From NCBI RefSeq assembly GCF_000424065.1, contig NZ_AUJE01000002.1:62001-126000 (forward strand): a DNA stretch of 64,000 nt, given 5' to 3'. The DNA is from Selenomonas ruminantium subsp. ruminantium ATCC 12561 (GTDB taxonomy: Bacteria > Bacillota > Negativicutes > Selenomonadales > Selenomonadaceae). Shown piece by piece: positions 36,906 to 46,248 of this stretch. Under the pieces are notes generated by a model. The model searched no databases, was not told where the DNA came from, and was given only the letters and a program-made list of their open reading frames with translations. A program made the position numbers and the translations under genes. The stretch's first letter is position 1. Each line of letters opens with the position of its first letter.

Positions 36906-37665
36906 GGTGGCTGTTGATGGCGAAATCATTGCCCAGCATGAACTGGCAAAAGATGTATGGCGCATGGAAGTAGAAGCAAGAGAAATTGCGCGGGAAGCAG
37001 AGCCGGGACAATTTGTCCAGCTGCAGATTCCCGGGGGCGCTTTTACCCTGCGCCGCCCTGTGGGGATTGCCGAAGTCAGCCTGCAAAAAGGCACGGTGGC
37101 ATTTATCTATCGGGTAGTGGGCAAGGGCACTAAAGCCCTCTCACAGCTTACGGCAGGCACGGTTATCAATGTGCTGGGGCCGCTCGGCCACGGCTTTAGC
37201 TGTAAGGCTAAACGCCCCCTTTTGGTGGGGGGCGGCATGGGCCTGTCCCCGTTGCTCTTTTATGCCGAACATGCAAAGGGCAAGGCTGATGTATTGATGG
37301 GCGGCCGCTGCGAGCGGGAGCTTTTCTGGCAGGAAATCTATAAGCCCCATGTGCAGGACGTTTTCTGTACCACCGATGATGGTTCCTGTGGAACCAAGGG
37401 CTTTACCACAACCCTGTTGCCGGAACTGCTGCAGAAGGGCGATTATGATTTGGTCATCGCCTGCGGCCCGGAAATCATGATGAAAGGCATTGCGAGAATC
37501 GCCCATGAATATAACATTCCCTGTCAGGTATCACTCGAAAAACGCATGGGCTGTGGCCTGGGTGCCTGCCTGTCCTGCTCGATTGATACGACCAGCGGTG
37601 AGCGCAAGAAAGTCTGCAAGGATGGCCCGGTATTCTGGGCAGAGGAGGTGTTTGACCTCGCATGA
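36898..37665 (+). CDS. pyrK: Dihydroorotate dehydrogenase electron-transfer subunit
   Basis: FAD and [2Fe-2S] subunit that passes electrons from class 1B PyrD to NAD+. The FAD domain has [12 protein letters not shown], the NAD domain [19 protein letters not shown], and the cluster cysteines are in [15 protein letters not shown] with the last in [11 protein letters not shown] choose the TTG at 36898, 11 bases after GGGAGG; it overlaps carB by eight bases. An ATG at 36877 lies before the ribosome site. Pairing with pyrD is characteristic of Firmicutes-type operons. Confidence 0.92.
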   Translation: MPKVAVDGEIIAQHELAKDVWRMEVEAREIAREAEPGQFVQLQIPGGAFTLRRPVGIAEVSLQKGTVAFIYRVVGKGTKALSQLTAGTVINVLGPLGHGFSCKAKRPLLVGGGMGLSPLLFYAEHAKGKADVLMGGRCERELFWQEIYKPHVQDVFCTTDDGSCGTKGFTTTLLPELLQKGDYDLVIACGPEIMMKGIARIAHEYNIPCQVSLEKRMGCGLGACLSCSIDTTSGERKKVCKDGPVFWAEEVFDLA

Positions 37666-38591
37666 GCAGAGCAATCAATATGGCAGATAAACGCCTGCAT
37701 ACGAATCTTGCGGGCATCTACATGAATACGCCGGTGCTGACCGCTTCGGGAACCTTTGGCTTCGGCGAGGAGTTTGCCGAATTCGTTGACCTTTCAAGGC
37801 TTGGCGGCGTCATGGTCAAGGGCACGACCTTAAAGCCACGGCGTGGCAATGAGGGTGTGCGTATTACAGAAACGCCGATGGGCATGCTCAACTGCATTGG
37901 CCTCGAAAATCCCGGCGTGGAGGTTTTCCTGCAGGAAACTCTGCCGCGGCTCGCGAATTACAATATGAATGTAATCGTGAATATCTCAGGCAGTACCGTG
38001 GAAGAATATGGCATCCTGGCCGAAATGCTCGATGTGCCCAGCGTTGCAGCTATTGAACTCAATGTCTCCTGTCCCAATGTCAAGGAGGGGGGCATTGTGT
38101 TCGGCACTGACCCCAAAGCTGCCGCAGCGGTGGTCAAAGAGGCCAAGGCCCATACGAAGAAGCCGGTTATCTTGAAGCTGTCGCCCAATGTGACGGATAT
38201 TGTCACGATGGCTAAAGCGGTGGAAGATGCGGGGGCAGATATCATCTCCTTGATTAACACCCTAATGGGCATGGAAATCAATATCCATACGCAGAAGCCG
38301 ACCCTCGGCAATGTCACGGGCGGCCTGTCCGGCCCCTGCGTGAAGCCGGTGGCCCTGCGCATGGTCTATCAGGCAGCCAAGGCCGTAAATGTACCGCTTA
38401 TCGGTATGGGCGGCATCAGCTGTGCGGAAGATGCCATTGAATTCCTGCTCGCCGGAGCCAGCGCTGTAGCAGTGGGCACAGCGAATTTCAATGACCCAAC
38501 GGTGACCATGAAAATCTGCGATGGCATCAATGATTATCTGGCACAGCGCCATTTGGAATCGGTACAGGATATTATCGGTGCAGCACTTTAA
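37662..38591 (+). CDS. pyrD: Dihydroorotate dehydrogenase, class 1B catalytic subunit
   Basis: FMN enzyme oxidising dihydroorotate, working with PyrK. The catalytic cysteine is in [38 protein letters not shown] and [20 protein letters not shown] are family motifs. 309 residues. Overlaps pyrK by four bases. An internal ATG at 37680 has no ribosome site. Confidence 0.95.
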   Translation: MSRAINMADKRLHTNLAGIYMNTPVLTASGTFGFGEEFAEFVDLSRLGGVMVKGTTLKPRRGNEGVRITETPMGMLNCIGLENPGVEVFLQETLPRLANYNMNVIVNISGSTVEEYGILAEMLDVPSVAAIELNVSCPNVKEGGIVFGTDPKAAAAVVKEAKAHTKKPVILKLSPNVTDIVTMAKAVEDAGADIISLINTLMGMEINIHTQKPTLGNVTGGLSGPCVKPVALRMVYQAAKAVNVPLIGMGGISCAEDAIEFLLAGASAVAVGTANFNDPTVTMKICDGINDYLAQRHLESVQDIIGAAL

Positions 38592-38624
38592 TTAAAATTT
38601 TACAGTATACAGGAGGGCCAGGTT

Positions 38625-39341
38625 ATGGCAGATGAACGCTTGATAGCAGCACTTGACGTCCACACGATGGAAGATGTGGAACGGCTGGTAACGACATTAG
38701 GAGACAGTGTGTCCTATTATAAGGTGGGCATGGAGCTCTTTTACAGTGTGGGCGCTCAGGTAGTAACCTGGCTCAGGGAGCAGGGAAAAGATGTTTTCCT
38801 TGACCTCAAACTTCACGATATTCCCAATACGGCGGCGGGAGGCATCTGCTCGCTGATGCGCCTGGGCGCGACCATGCTTAATGTGCATGCCAGCGGCGGC
38901 TATACCATGATGAAGACTACGGCAGAGCGCATGCACGCCGAAGCGGAGAAAATGGGCATTGCCTGCCCAAAACTCATTGCTGTTACGGTTCTGACCAGTA
39001 TCAATCAGGAGGACTGGGAGGGCATGGGGCAGGCTTTGCAGATTAAGAGTGCCGTGGTGCGCCTGGCAAGGCTGGCCAAGAAGGCCGGGCTGGACGGTGT
39101 CGTGGCATCCGCACAGGAAGCGGCGCTGATTCGCGAGGCCTGCGGTAATGATTTTCTGATTGTCACCCCGGGCATCCGTCCGGCGGGCAGCGATGTCAAC
39201 GACCAAAGCCGCGTGGCAACGCCTGCCAACGCCTTGACCGATGGTTCCACCCATTTGGTTGTAGGCCGTCCGATTTATGCCGCTGCCGACCCCAAAGCCG
39301 CTGCCGAAAAGATTATTAACGAAATGGAGAAAGTAAGATAA
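38625..39341 (+). CDS. pyrF: Orotidine-5'-phosphate decarboxylase
   Basis: Converts OMP to UMP. The catalytic Lys/Asp network is in DVFLDLKLHDIPNTA, substrate-binding LIAALDVHTMED at the start and VTPGIRPAGSDVNDQ late. 238 residues, group I. AGGAGGGCC lies upstream of the ATG. Confidence 0.95.
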   Translation: MADERLIAALDVHTMEDVERLVTTLGDSVSYYKVGMELFYSVGAQVVTWLREQGKDVFLDLKLHDIPNTAAGGICSLMRLGATMLNVHASGGYTMMKTTAERMHAEAEKMGIACPKLIAVTVLTSINQEDWEGMGQALQIKSAVVRLARLAKKAGLDGVVASAQEAALIREACGNDFLIVTPGIRPAGSDVNDQSRVATPANALTDGSTHLVVGRPIYAAADPKAAAEKIINEMEKVR

Positions 39342-39342
39342 G

Positions 39343-39918
39343 ATGACTGAACAGGAAGTAAAAGAATTACTGATTGAAACCGGTGCGATTATGGATGGCC
39401 ATTTTCTGCTGACCTCCGGCCTGCACAGCCCACATTATGTGGAAAAGTTCAACGTGCTCCAGCAGCCGAAGTACACGGAAAAACTCTGTCAGGCCATGGC
39501 TGAAAAGTTCAAGGATGCCCATATCGAAACCGTAGTCGGCCCGGTGACCGGCGGCATCCTGCTGGCGCATGAAACCGGCAAGGCTTTGGGCACTCGCGCC
39601 ATCTTCACCGAACGCGTGGATGGCAAGATGACCTTCCGCCGCGGCTTTACCCTGCATGAAGGCGAACGCTGCCTGATTGTGGAAGACATCGTGACGACCG
39701 GCGGCTCCATCAAGGAAGTCATCGAAGTGGTCAAGGCCCATGGCGGTATCCCCGTAGCGGTAAGCATGCTCGTAGACCGCAGCGGCGGTAAGGCCAATTT
39801 CGGTGATGTTCCCTGCACGGCGCTCCTGCATATGGATGTGGAAACCTACAAGCCGGAGGAATGCCCTCTGTGCAAACAGGGTGTGCCGATGACTAAAAGG
39901 GGCAGCACGGGCAAGTAA
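39343..39918 (+). CDS. pyrE: Orotate phosphoribosyltransferase
   Basis: Adds the PRPP ribose phosphate to orotate. The PRPP motif is CLIVEDIVTTGGSIKEVI; GPVTGGILLAHETGKALG and FRRGFTLHEGERC are typical of the longer Firmicutes-type enzyme. 191 residues. One base after pyrF; it completes the de novo UMP pathway in this operon. The C-terminus contains CPLCKQG, a short cysteine pair often seen in this group. Confidence 0.94.
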   Translation: MTEQEVKELLIETGAIMDGHFLLTSGLHSPHYVEKFNVLQQPKYTEKLCQAMAEKFKDAHIETVVGPVTGGILLAHETGKALGTRAIFTERVDGKMTFRRGFTLHEGERCLIVEDIVTTGGSIKEVIEVVKAHGGIPVAVSMLVDRSGGKANFGDVPCTALLHMDVETYKPEECPLCKQGVPMTKRGSTGK

Positions 39919-39947
39919 AACACGTATCATATTGAGGTGTAAAGGCG

Positions 39948-40027
39948 CCCGTGGGGGCTGGTAATATTTTCCTTCGCCATAGACAGGCTTGTCAAAAGCT
40001 GCGGAAAACATTACCAGCCCCCACGGG
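39948..40027. repeat. Hairpin array, copy 1
   Basis: Perfect 18-bp arms CCCGTGGGGGCTGGTAAT (39948-39965) and ATTACCAGCCCCCACGGG (40010-40027), then an inner TTTTCC / GGAAAA pair around the conserved core TTCGCCATAGACAGGCTTGT. First of five; starts 30 bases after pyrE and may also end its transcript. Confidence 0.9.
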
Positions 40028-40059
40028 CTTACTGCGTATTACAATGAAGTGCAAAAGAC

Positions 40060-40139
40060 GCGTGGCGACTGGTAATACCTTTCCTTCGCCATAGACAAGC
40101 TTGTCAAAAGCTGCGGAAAGGCATCACCAGTCACCGCGC
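40060..40139. repeat. Hairpin array, copy 2
   Basis: Arms GCGTGGCGACTGGTAAT and ATCACCAGTCACCGCGC pair with a few mismatches. The core is the same as copy 1 but has AGACAAGCTTGTC, which contains a perfect palindrome GACAAGCTTGTC. Confidence 0.88.
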
Positions 40140-40172
40140 TTAGTGCGTATATTACAATGCGGTGCTAAGGCG

Positions 40173-40249
40173 CCCGATGGCTGATAATACTTTTCCTCTG
40201 CTTAGACAGGCTTGTCAAACGCGACGGAAAAGCATTATCAGCCACCGGG
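40173..40249. repeat. Hairpin array, copy 3
   Basis: Arms CCCGATGGCTGATAAT and ATTATCAGCCACCGGG with one mismatch. Core variant CTCTGCTTAGACAGGCTTGT, flanked by CTTTTCC and GGAAAAG. Confidence 0.88.
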
Positions 40250-40296
40250 CTTACTGTGTTATTTGGTTGTCAGTTAACATCATAATGCAAAGACGT

Positions 40297-40374
40297 CTGT
40301 GGGAACTGGTAATATTTTCCTTCGCCATAGACAAGCTTGTCCAAAGCTACGGAAAACATCACCAGTTTCCACAG
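40297..40374. repeat. Hairpin array, copy 4
   Basis: Arms CTGTGGGAACTGGTAAT and ATCACCAGTTTCCACAG; two positions do not form Watson-Crick pairs. Core as in copy 2, with GACAAGCTTGTC. Confidence 0.88.
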
Positions 40375-40436
40375 GCTTACGGCGTATATCCATTGTATGG
40401 GGGTGCAGCGAAGTGTTAAGTTCAGGCTGGCAGTGA

Positions 40437-40519
40437 GGAGGGAGGGGGCGGGGATGGCTTTCGGCAGCGTTTGGCAAGCCTGTCTAAGCAGCCGAAAGTT
40501 ATCCCCGCCCCCTCCCTCC
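40437..40519. repeat. Hairpin array, copy 5 (inverted)
   Basis: Perfect 19-bp arms GGAGGGAGGGGGCGGGGAT and ATCCCCGCCCCCTCCCTCC. The core is in the opposite orientation: TTTGGCAAGCCTGTCTAAGC is the complement of the copy 3 type core. A CGTCTTTTT follows, so it could terminate transcription before pncB. Confidence 0.88.
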
Positions 40520-40561
40520 GTCTTTTTATGTGTGATGTTGTAGGAGTAATGCGGATTTTTT

Positions 40562-40590
40562 TTGATTACCGGATATCAAAATGATATAAT
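40562..40590 (+). promoter_or_regulatory. Promoter of pncB
   Basis: TTGATT, 17 bases, TATAAT, about 50 bases before the pncB start codon and just after the hairpin array. Confidence 0.7.
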
Positions 40591-40643
40591 ATAATAGTAT
40601 GATTTTTTAGACCGCGGTTTTGCCGCATACTGGAGGTGTCCTT

Positions 40644-42101
40644 TTGACACAGTTTGATAAACGCAATATAACGATGATGATGGACTTCTATGAAATGACC
40701 ATGGCTAATGGTTATTTTCAGGACCATGATAAAGATGTACAGGTAGCTTTTGACGTATTTTACCGCGCCAACCCGGATAAGGGTGGCTTTGCCATTTTCG
40801 CAGGGTTAGAGCAGGTCATTGAATACGTGGAAAATATGGAATTCTCCAAGGAAGATGTGGATTATTTCCGCCAGCAGAAGATGTTTTCGGAAGAATTCCT
40901 GCAGTATTTGGAAAACTTCCATTTTAGCGGGGATATTTATGCCATGCCCGAAGGCACGATTATGTATCCGAATGAGCCCTGCATTACGGTGGTGGCCCCG
41001 CTAATTGATGCCCAGCTGGTGGAGACGGCGATTTTGGCACAGGTCAACCACCAGTCCTTGATTGCGACCAAGGCGCGCCGTATAGTCAAGGCCGCTAATG
41101 GCCGGGCGGTGTCGGACTTCGGTGCCCGCCGTGCGCATAATATGGATGCAGCAACTTATGGTGCCCGTGCAGCTTATATCGGCGGTGTAGTCGGCACGGC
41201 AACCGTATCTGCCGGTCAGATGTTCAACATTCCCATCTCCGGCACGATGGCGCATAGCTGGGTGATGTTCTACGGTGATGAATTCACGGCGTTCAAAAAA
41301 TATGCGGAAACCTATCCGGATGCTACGGTTCTGCTGGTGGACACTTATGATGTCATTCACTCCGGCATTCCTAACGCCATCCGCGTGGCGCATGAAATCT
41401 TAGAACCGATGGGCAAGCGCCTGCGCGGCATCCGCATTGATTCCGGCGACCTGGCCTATCTTTCCAAGAAAGTGCGCAAGATGCTTGATGCGGCAGGGCT
41501 TGAGGACTGTATGATTGTGGTATCCAACAGCCTCGATGAGTTCACGGTGGCATCGCTTTTAAGTCAGGGGGCCTGCATTGACAGCTTCGGCATCGGTGAG
41601 CGCCTGATTACGGCTAAATCCGAGCCGGTGTTCGGTGCGGTTTATAAACTGGCTGCTGTCGGGGAAAATGGCGAATTTGCGCCGCGCATCAAGGTATCGG
41701 AAAACGTGGAGAAAATCACCAATCCGGGGCTCAAGGATTTGTACCGCGTCTATGATGCCGATGGCAAGGCTGTGGCCGATATGCTCGCCATTTGCGGCGA
41801 GCCGGTGGATATGAGCCAGCCCTTCCGTTATGTTGACCCGCAGAAACCGTGGAAGAACCGCACCTTTGAAAACTGCACGCTGAAGAATCTGCGCAAGCTC
41901 TATGTGCGTCAGGGCAAGCGGGTAGAAGATATGCCGACTTTGGATGAAATCCGCAATTATGTAAAGGCGCAGCTCGACAATGAAATCTGGGAAGAAGAAC
42001 AGCGCTTTGAAAATCCGCACCGTCATTATTTGGATATGACGCCGGATTATTATGAGCTGAAGATGGAACTCTTGTCCAAAACCCGTGAGGAGCATGCGTG
42101 A
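40644..42101 (+). CDS. pncB: Nicotinate phosphoribosyltransferase
   Basis: NAD salvage enzyme joining nicotinate to PRPP. N-terminal TMMMDFYEMTMANGYF, the phosphorylated-histidine region FPISGTMAHSWVMFYGDE-like (here GTMAHSWVMFYG) and RIDSGDLAYLSKKVR mark the family; C-terminal extension typical of the 480-residue type. Translation starts at the TTG at 40644, about six bases after GGAGGTG; the frame is open upstream but that lies before the ribosome site. Confidence 0.92.
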   Translation: MTQFDKRNITMMMDFYEMTMANGYFQDHDKDVQVAFDVFYRANPDKGGFAIFAGLEQVIEYVENMEFSKEDVDYFRQQKMFSEEFLQYLENFHFSGDIYAMPEGTIMYPNEPCITVVAPLIDAQLVETAILAQVNHQSLIATKARRIVKAANGRAVSDFGARRAHNMDAATYGARAAYIGGVVGTATVSAGQMFNIPISGTMAHSWVMFYGDEFTAFKKYAETYPDATVLLVDTYDVIHSGIPNAIRVAHEILEPMGKRLRGIRIDSGDLAYLSKKVRKMLDAAGLEDCMIVVSNSLDEFTVASLLSQGACIDSFGIGERLITAKSEPVFGAVYKLAAVGENGEFAPRIKVSENVEKITNPGLKDLYRVYDADGKAVADMLAICGEPVDMSQPFRYVDPQKPWKNRTFENCTLKNLRKLYVRQGKRVEDMPTLDEIRNYVKAQLDNEIWEEEQRFENPHRHYLDMTPDYYELKMELLSKTREEHA

Positions 42102-42949
42102 TGATTACCGGAAAAACGCAGAATTTAGGGGTTATCGGCTGGCCTATCGCGCATTCGCTGTCGCCCGTTATCCAAAATGCGGCGATTAAAGAGGCGGGAG
42201 TGGATTACAACTATACTGCCCTGCCCGTGGCGCCGGAAAATCTGGCGGCGGCAGTGGCGGGGCTGAAAGCCCTGAATTACCGCGGCTGGAATGTGACCAT
42301 TCCCCATAAAGCAGCCATTATGCCGCTGTTGGATGAAGTGGATAAAGCAGCTGAGATTATCGGTGCGGTCAATACCGTAGTCAACGATGATGGCAGGTTG
42401 ACAGGCTATAATACTGATTATTTAGGCTTTATGGGCGCGCTGAACAGCCGTAAGATTGAGCTTGCCGGCAAGACGGCGGTTTTGTTGGGAGCTGGCGGCG
42501 CAGCACGCGCCGTTATCTGGGGGCTCTTGCAGGCAGGAACTGCCGAAGTGGTGCTCGCCGTGCGCAATCCGGCGAAGGCACAGCCCTTGGCAGAAGAATT
42601 TTCACCTTATGGTAAGGTAACGGTATGCCATTGGACAGAGGATTTATGCGCAGAACAATTGAAAAAATGCAGCCTGCTGGTCAATACCACACCGCTGGGC
42701 ATGACGCCGAAGGTGGAGGCTTGTCCGCCGGTTGACTGGTCAACGGTCAATCCGGCAGCGTTTGTCTATGATATCATCTATACGCCAGCGGAAACCCGTT
42801 TCCTGCGGGAAGCGCGTGAGCATGGCCATGCGGTGGTGAACGGCGAGGAAATGCTGGCCGGGCAGGGGGCGGAAGCCCTGAAGCTTTGGACAGGCATACA
42901 GCCGGATTTAGGCTGCATGCAAAAGGCATTGCGTCAGGCATTAGCTTAA
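42101..42949 (+). CDS. aroE: Shikimate dehydrogenase
   Basis: NADPH-dependent reductase of the shikimate pathway. Substrate motif IGWPIAHSLSPVIQNAA, catalytic lysine in NVTIPHKAAIMP, cofactor loop LLGAGGAARAVIWGLL and the C-terminal EMLAGQGAEALKLWTG. 282 residues. ATG at 42101 overlaps the pncB stop by one base and is eight bases after GTGAGGAG, so it is coupled to pncB although the pathways differ. Confidence 0.94.
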   Translation: MITGKTQNLGVIGWPIAHSLSPVIQNAAIKEAGVDYNYTALPVAPENLAAAVAGLKALNYRGWNVTIPHKAAIMPLLDEVDKAAEIIGAVNTVVNDDGRLTGYNTDYLGFMGALNSRKIELAGKTAVLLGAGGAARAVIWGLLQAGTAEVVLAVRNPAKAQPLAEEFSPYGKVTVCHWTEDLCAEQLKKCSLLVNTTPLGMTPKVEACPPVDWSTVNPAAFVYDIIYTPAETRFLREAREHGHAVVNGEEMLAGQGAEALKLWTGIQPDLGCMQKALRQALA

Positions 42950-42962
42950 AGATAATAAATTT

Positions 42963-42999
42963 GCCTCGACAGGATTTTTAGCTGTCGAGGCGAATTTTA
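42963..42999 (+). terminator. Terminator after aroE
   Basis: GCCTCGACA / TGTCGAGGC, 9-bp stem with 11-base loop, followed by GAATTTTATTT. Confidence 0.85.
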
Positions 43000-43036
43000 T
43001 TTATATAGATGTGTGGTGAGAAGAGGAGGCGTGACG

Positions 43037-43420
43037 ATGTCGGAAAAAATGTCTTATCTTGAACATGCTGCTGTGACGGTGGCGGATATCGAATGGAGCC
43101 AAAAATTCTTTGCTGAGGTTTTGGGCATGACGGAAACCCGCCGCAAGGAAAAAGATGGCAAATTGCAGCAGCTTTGGTTAAAAGGCGGCCTGCAGCTGGT
43201 GGCTGCGCCCGATAACCCCGCTGCTGGTCGGGGCCATCACTTAGGAATCGTGGTGCAGGATTTTGCCGCTGCCTTGCAGGAAATGCTTGCCTATGAGGGC
43301 GTTCATGCTATGGAAGGCAAGCCGGAAAAATGGGTGCAGTTGCCGGATGGCCTGGTGCTCGAACTCTTTCAGGAAAAGCCGGGCGCTATTGAAAAGGTGC
43401 TGGCGGTGGATGTGAAGTGA
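43037..43420 (+). CDS. VOC-family (glyoxalase-fold) protein
   Basis: 127 residues with the beta-alpha-beta-beta-beta repeats of vicinal-oxygen-chelate proteins: SYLEHAAVTVADIEWSQKFF at the start and HHLGIVVQDFAAALQEM in the second half. The metal ligands H (LEHAAV), H (GHHLGI) and E (LVLELFQE) are in the right places. The substrate is unknown. ATG at 43037 behind GAGGAGG. The stop overlaps the start of the phosphatase gene, so the two are likely expressed together. Confidence 0.75.
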   Translation: MSEKMSYLEHAAVTVADIEWSQKFFAEVLGMTETRRKEKDGKLQQLWLKGGLQLVAAPDNPAAGRGHHLGIVVQDFAAALQEMLAYEGVHAMEGKPEKWVQLPDGLVLELFQEKPGAIEKVLAVDVK

Positions 43421-45606
43421 TGAAGTGGTCTATTCGCGGACGCATGATGTTGCTATCCTTTGCCGGTGTCTTTGCTGTTTTGCTGGCCGTAGGCATCGTT
43501 GCTCTTTATGGCCTTTATGCTGCGCAAAGCAGTATGCGGGAACAGGAAGAAAGACTGAGTTCCTATATGACCGAATCCATGGAAGGCTATGCTGAAAAAC
43601 ACGCCAAAGATCGGCTCAGGGAAGTGGCGCAAAGCAAGGCCCTGCACTTGGACAGGGAACTCTATATGGTGGGGGAAGATGTGGGCTTTATGTCCGATAC
43701 ACTCTCCCGCATCTTAAAAAATAAGGAGAATTATCGTCCACGCACCTTGCCAAATACGCGTGATGTGCCGGATATTGTTTCTGGACAGCCCTATATTCAC
43801 TATAGCCCTGATTTTCATGATGGAAATGGTGAACTGCAGGCAGAAATTGCGCTGGCAGCAAATTTTGCTGATGGTCTGGAATCCATCAGCAAATCCTATG
43901 AAGGGTACCGTACGTCGTTCTTTGCTGGTTCAAAAAATGGCTATCTTATCTGTTTGGATTTGATTCCTCCGGATGCCGGAACGAATAGCATTTATCCATC
44001 GGAAGAAGTGCGGGAGGATTTTGTTTCGCATTATGATCCGCGGAAGCGTTACTGGTATGAAGCGGGGCAAAAGGCCAATAAGCCGGTTTTTACCGATGTG
44101 TCCAGGGGGGCAGATGGACATGTTTCCCTGAGCTGTGCAATGCCGTATTATGATGCAGACGGTTTTGCCGGTGTTGTGGGAATAAGCTACAGTGCAGAGG
44201 ATATTTACCAGTCAATTTTAAGTACTGCAGTAGGCGAAAAATCCACAACCTTTGTTTTGGACAATATGGGAAATGTGATGTTTTCATCGGAAAAAGATGG
44301 TTTTTTGGCTGTAAGACCAGACGCGCAAGATTTGCGTAATGTAAATAATCCGTCCATTGCTGAAGCTGCCCGCCGTATGGCTGCCGGGGAAAATGGTGTT
44401 ATGTCCGTGGATTATGAGGGGGATATCTATTATTTGGCCTTCGCACCGATGAAATCAACCGGCTGGAGTTTGGGAACGGTTATCGAAGATGATGAAATAT
44501 TGGATCCGGTAGCTGAAGTGGGAGCTGCTGTGGGGGAGAAAATGGGCTATTTCCAAAATGTCATGGAATGGGCCTTTTATGATTTATTCCTGCGGGCAGG
44601 GCTCATTTTGATTCCGATCCTGCTGCTTGTTTTTTATGGCAGCGGCAGGATGGCCAGTCGTATGTCCAAGCCGATTCGCCGATTAGCGGATGGTGCCAAA
44701 GAGATTTCGGCAGGTAATTTTGACAAGAAACTGGATATACATACTGGTGACGAAGTCGAGTATTTGGCGGTATGTTTCAATGACATGACCATGGCGCTGA
44801 AGGAGTATACGGAGAATCTGGCTAATGCTGCAGCCGAACGGGAACGCGTTCGCACAGAACTATCCGTAGCAGCACGGATTCAGGAAGATATGCTGCCCAA
44901 TCTTTTCCCGGCTTTTCCTGAGCATAAGGAATTTGCTATTTATGCGACAATGGATGCGGCGATGAATGTAGGCGGCGACTTTTACGATTTTTATCTGCTC
45001 GATGAAAATCATCTGGTCATTACGATTGCGGATGTGTCCGGCAAAGGTGTGCCGGCGGCGCTCTTTATGGCAAAATCCCAATCTGTACTAAAAAACAGTA
45101 TTTTGCGCGGAAAGACGCAGGACAGATTATCAGCAGCTATCGAAAATGCCAATCGGCAGCTTTGCCGCAATAATGATTCTGCTATGTTCGTGACAGCTCT
45201 CGTCGGTATATTGGATATGCAAAGTGGACATTTTACCTATGTCAGCGGTGGACATTGTCCGCCACTGTTGGGAAGAAATGACCATTATGAATTCCTGCCC
45301 ATAAAGAAATGCAGCATGCTGGGCGTGATGGAATTGCCCTATACCCAGCAAAGTGTTGACCTTCTGCCGGGGGATACGCTCTATCTCTATACCGATGGTG
45401 TTTCCGAGGCGATGGACGAACAGGGCAGACAGTTTACCGAAAGACAGATTAAGGAAAAGCTGAATGGGCTGCCCCATATGTCCATCGAAGATATTTTGGC
45501 CCAAATGCGGGAATTTGTTCGGCAGCATGCTGGCACAGCGCCGCAATCGGACGATATCACCATGCTGGGCCTTAGATACTATGGCTGTGCAGGCAGAAAA
45601 GAATAG
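43420..45606 (+). CDS. Membrane sensor with PP2C/SpoIIE (RsbU-type) phosphatase
   Basis: About 728 residues: transmembrane helix at roughly 10-32, extracytoplasmic dCache-like sensor to about 390 (HYDPRKRYWYEAGQKANKPV and STGWSLGTVI are typical Cache segments), second membrane helix near 393-412 (LILIPILLLVFYG), HAMP with SKPIRRLADGAKEISAGNFD, coiled linker, then a PP2C-type serine phosphatase with MNVGGDFYDFYLLDE, DVSGKGVPAALFMAK and SDDITMLGLRY. Such proteins dephosphorylate anti-anti-sigma factors. No anti-sigma partner lies nearby. Confidence 0.88.
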   Translation: MKWSIRGRMMLLSFAGVFAVLLAVGIVALYGLYAAQSSMREQEERLSSYMTESMEGYAEKHAKDRLREVAQSKALHLDRELYMVGEDVGFMSDTLSRILKNKENYRPRTLPNTRDVPDIVSGQPYIHYSPDFHDGNGELQAEIALAANFADGLESISKSYEGYRTSFFAGSKNGYLICLDLIPPDAGTNSIYPSEEVREDFVSHYDPRKRYWYEAGQKANKPVFTDVSRGADGHVSLSCAMPYYDADGFAGVVGISYSAEDIYQSILSTAVGEKSTTFVLDNMGNVMFSSEKDGFLAVRPDAQDLRNVNNPSIAEAARRMAAGENGVMSVDYEGDIYYLAFAPMKSTGWSLGTVIEDDEILDPVAEVGAAVGEKMGYFQNVMEWAFYDLFLRAGLILIPILLLVFYGSGRMASRMSKPIRRLADGAKEISAGNFDKKLDIHTGDEVEYLAVCFNDMTMALKEYTENLANAAAERERVRTELSVAARIQEDMLPNLFPAFPEHKEFAIYATMDAAMNVGGDFYDFYLLDENHLVITIADVSGKGVPAALFMAKSQSVLKNSILRGKTQDRLSAAIENANRQLCRNNDSAMFVTALVGILDMQSGHFTYVSGGHCPPLLGRNDHYEFLPIKKCSMLGVMELPYTQQSVDLLPGDTLYLYTDGVSEAMDEQGRQFTERQIKEKLNGLPHMSIEDILAQMREFVRQHAGTAPQSDDITMLGLRYYGCAGRKE

Positions 45607-45611
45607 TCGCT

Positions 45612-46076
45612 TTATTGGTTTTCTGTTTTTGTCTTGTCTGGCGGTGGAACGAGCAGCAGAAAACAGGCGAGAATATCATCGACCTGTGAGGACTTGGCTA
45701 CGCCGGTTTTGCACCAAAAGGCAAAGTGTTCGCAGTTGTTGAGCAGCAGGTCATAGCCCTGCTCCCCCAACTTGCTGCGGGCACGGGCTATGGTTTCCTG
45801 TGGAGAAAAAGGCGTTATTTCGTCATCGAATACCCGCTTGATAATCCAGTCAAAAAGATTGTTTTTGGCGGATGGGCCGATACCATTCAGAACATATAAC
45901 GTATCACTGTCGGACATAAACTCTGCCAGTGTAGTTTCGGTGATAATCCCGTCGCAAAGCAGGGGATTGCGTTCCTTGTAATAATGAATCACCTGCTGAT
46001 TTCCGGCATATATGCCAAAATGGCGATATCCTCTGCGTTTGACGTAGACGATATCGCCTTTATTTGCCATCGTCAT
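45612..46076 (-). CDS. LRAT-like (NlpC/P60-related) domain protein
   Basis: 154 residues. The pattern GDIVYVKRRGYRHFGIYAG supplies the conserved histidine and LLLNNCEHFAFWCKTG the nucleophile cysteine of the lecithin-retinol-acyltransferase-like branch of papain-fold enzymes. No signal peptide is seen; the C-terminus has a hydrophobic ILACFLLLVPP stretch that could bind membrane. Such proteins are acyltransferases or thiol hydrolases; the substrate is unknown. Start chosen eight bases after AAGGAG. Convergent with the phosphatase gene, separated by five bases. Confidence 0.75.
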   Translation of the reverse strand: MTMANKGDIVYVKRRGYRHFGIYAGNQQVIHYYKERNPLLCDGIITETTLAEFMSDSDTLYVLNGIGPSAKNNLFDWIIKRVFDDEITPFSPQETIARARSKLGEQGYDLLLNNCEHFAFWCKTGVAKSSQVDDILACFLLLVPPPDKTKTENQ

Positions 46077-46248
46077 AAAGACCGCTCCTTATTCATATAT
46101 TTGTATCTACTATTCGTGGAATACAGGGGATATTCCTTGTACAAACAGTAAAAAAACAGCTTTTTGTAAGGGGGAGGCTTACAGAAGACAGAAAGCCCTG
46201 TAAAATGCTCAAACGTGCTTATAGAGACATGATTGGAGGAGTTTTATT

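Noticed and set aside
39948-40519. The array was considered as a CRISPR
   Set aside because: Units are about 110-125 bases, repeats are long hairpins rather than 25-40-bp direct repeats with unique spacers, and no cas genes are present.
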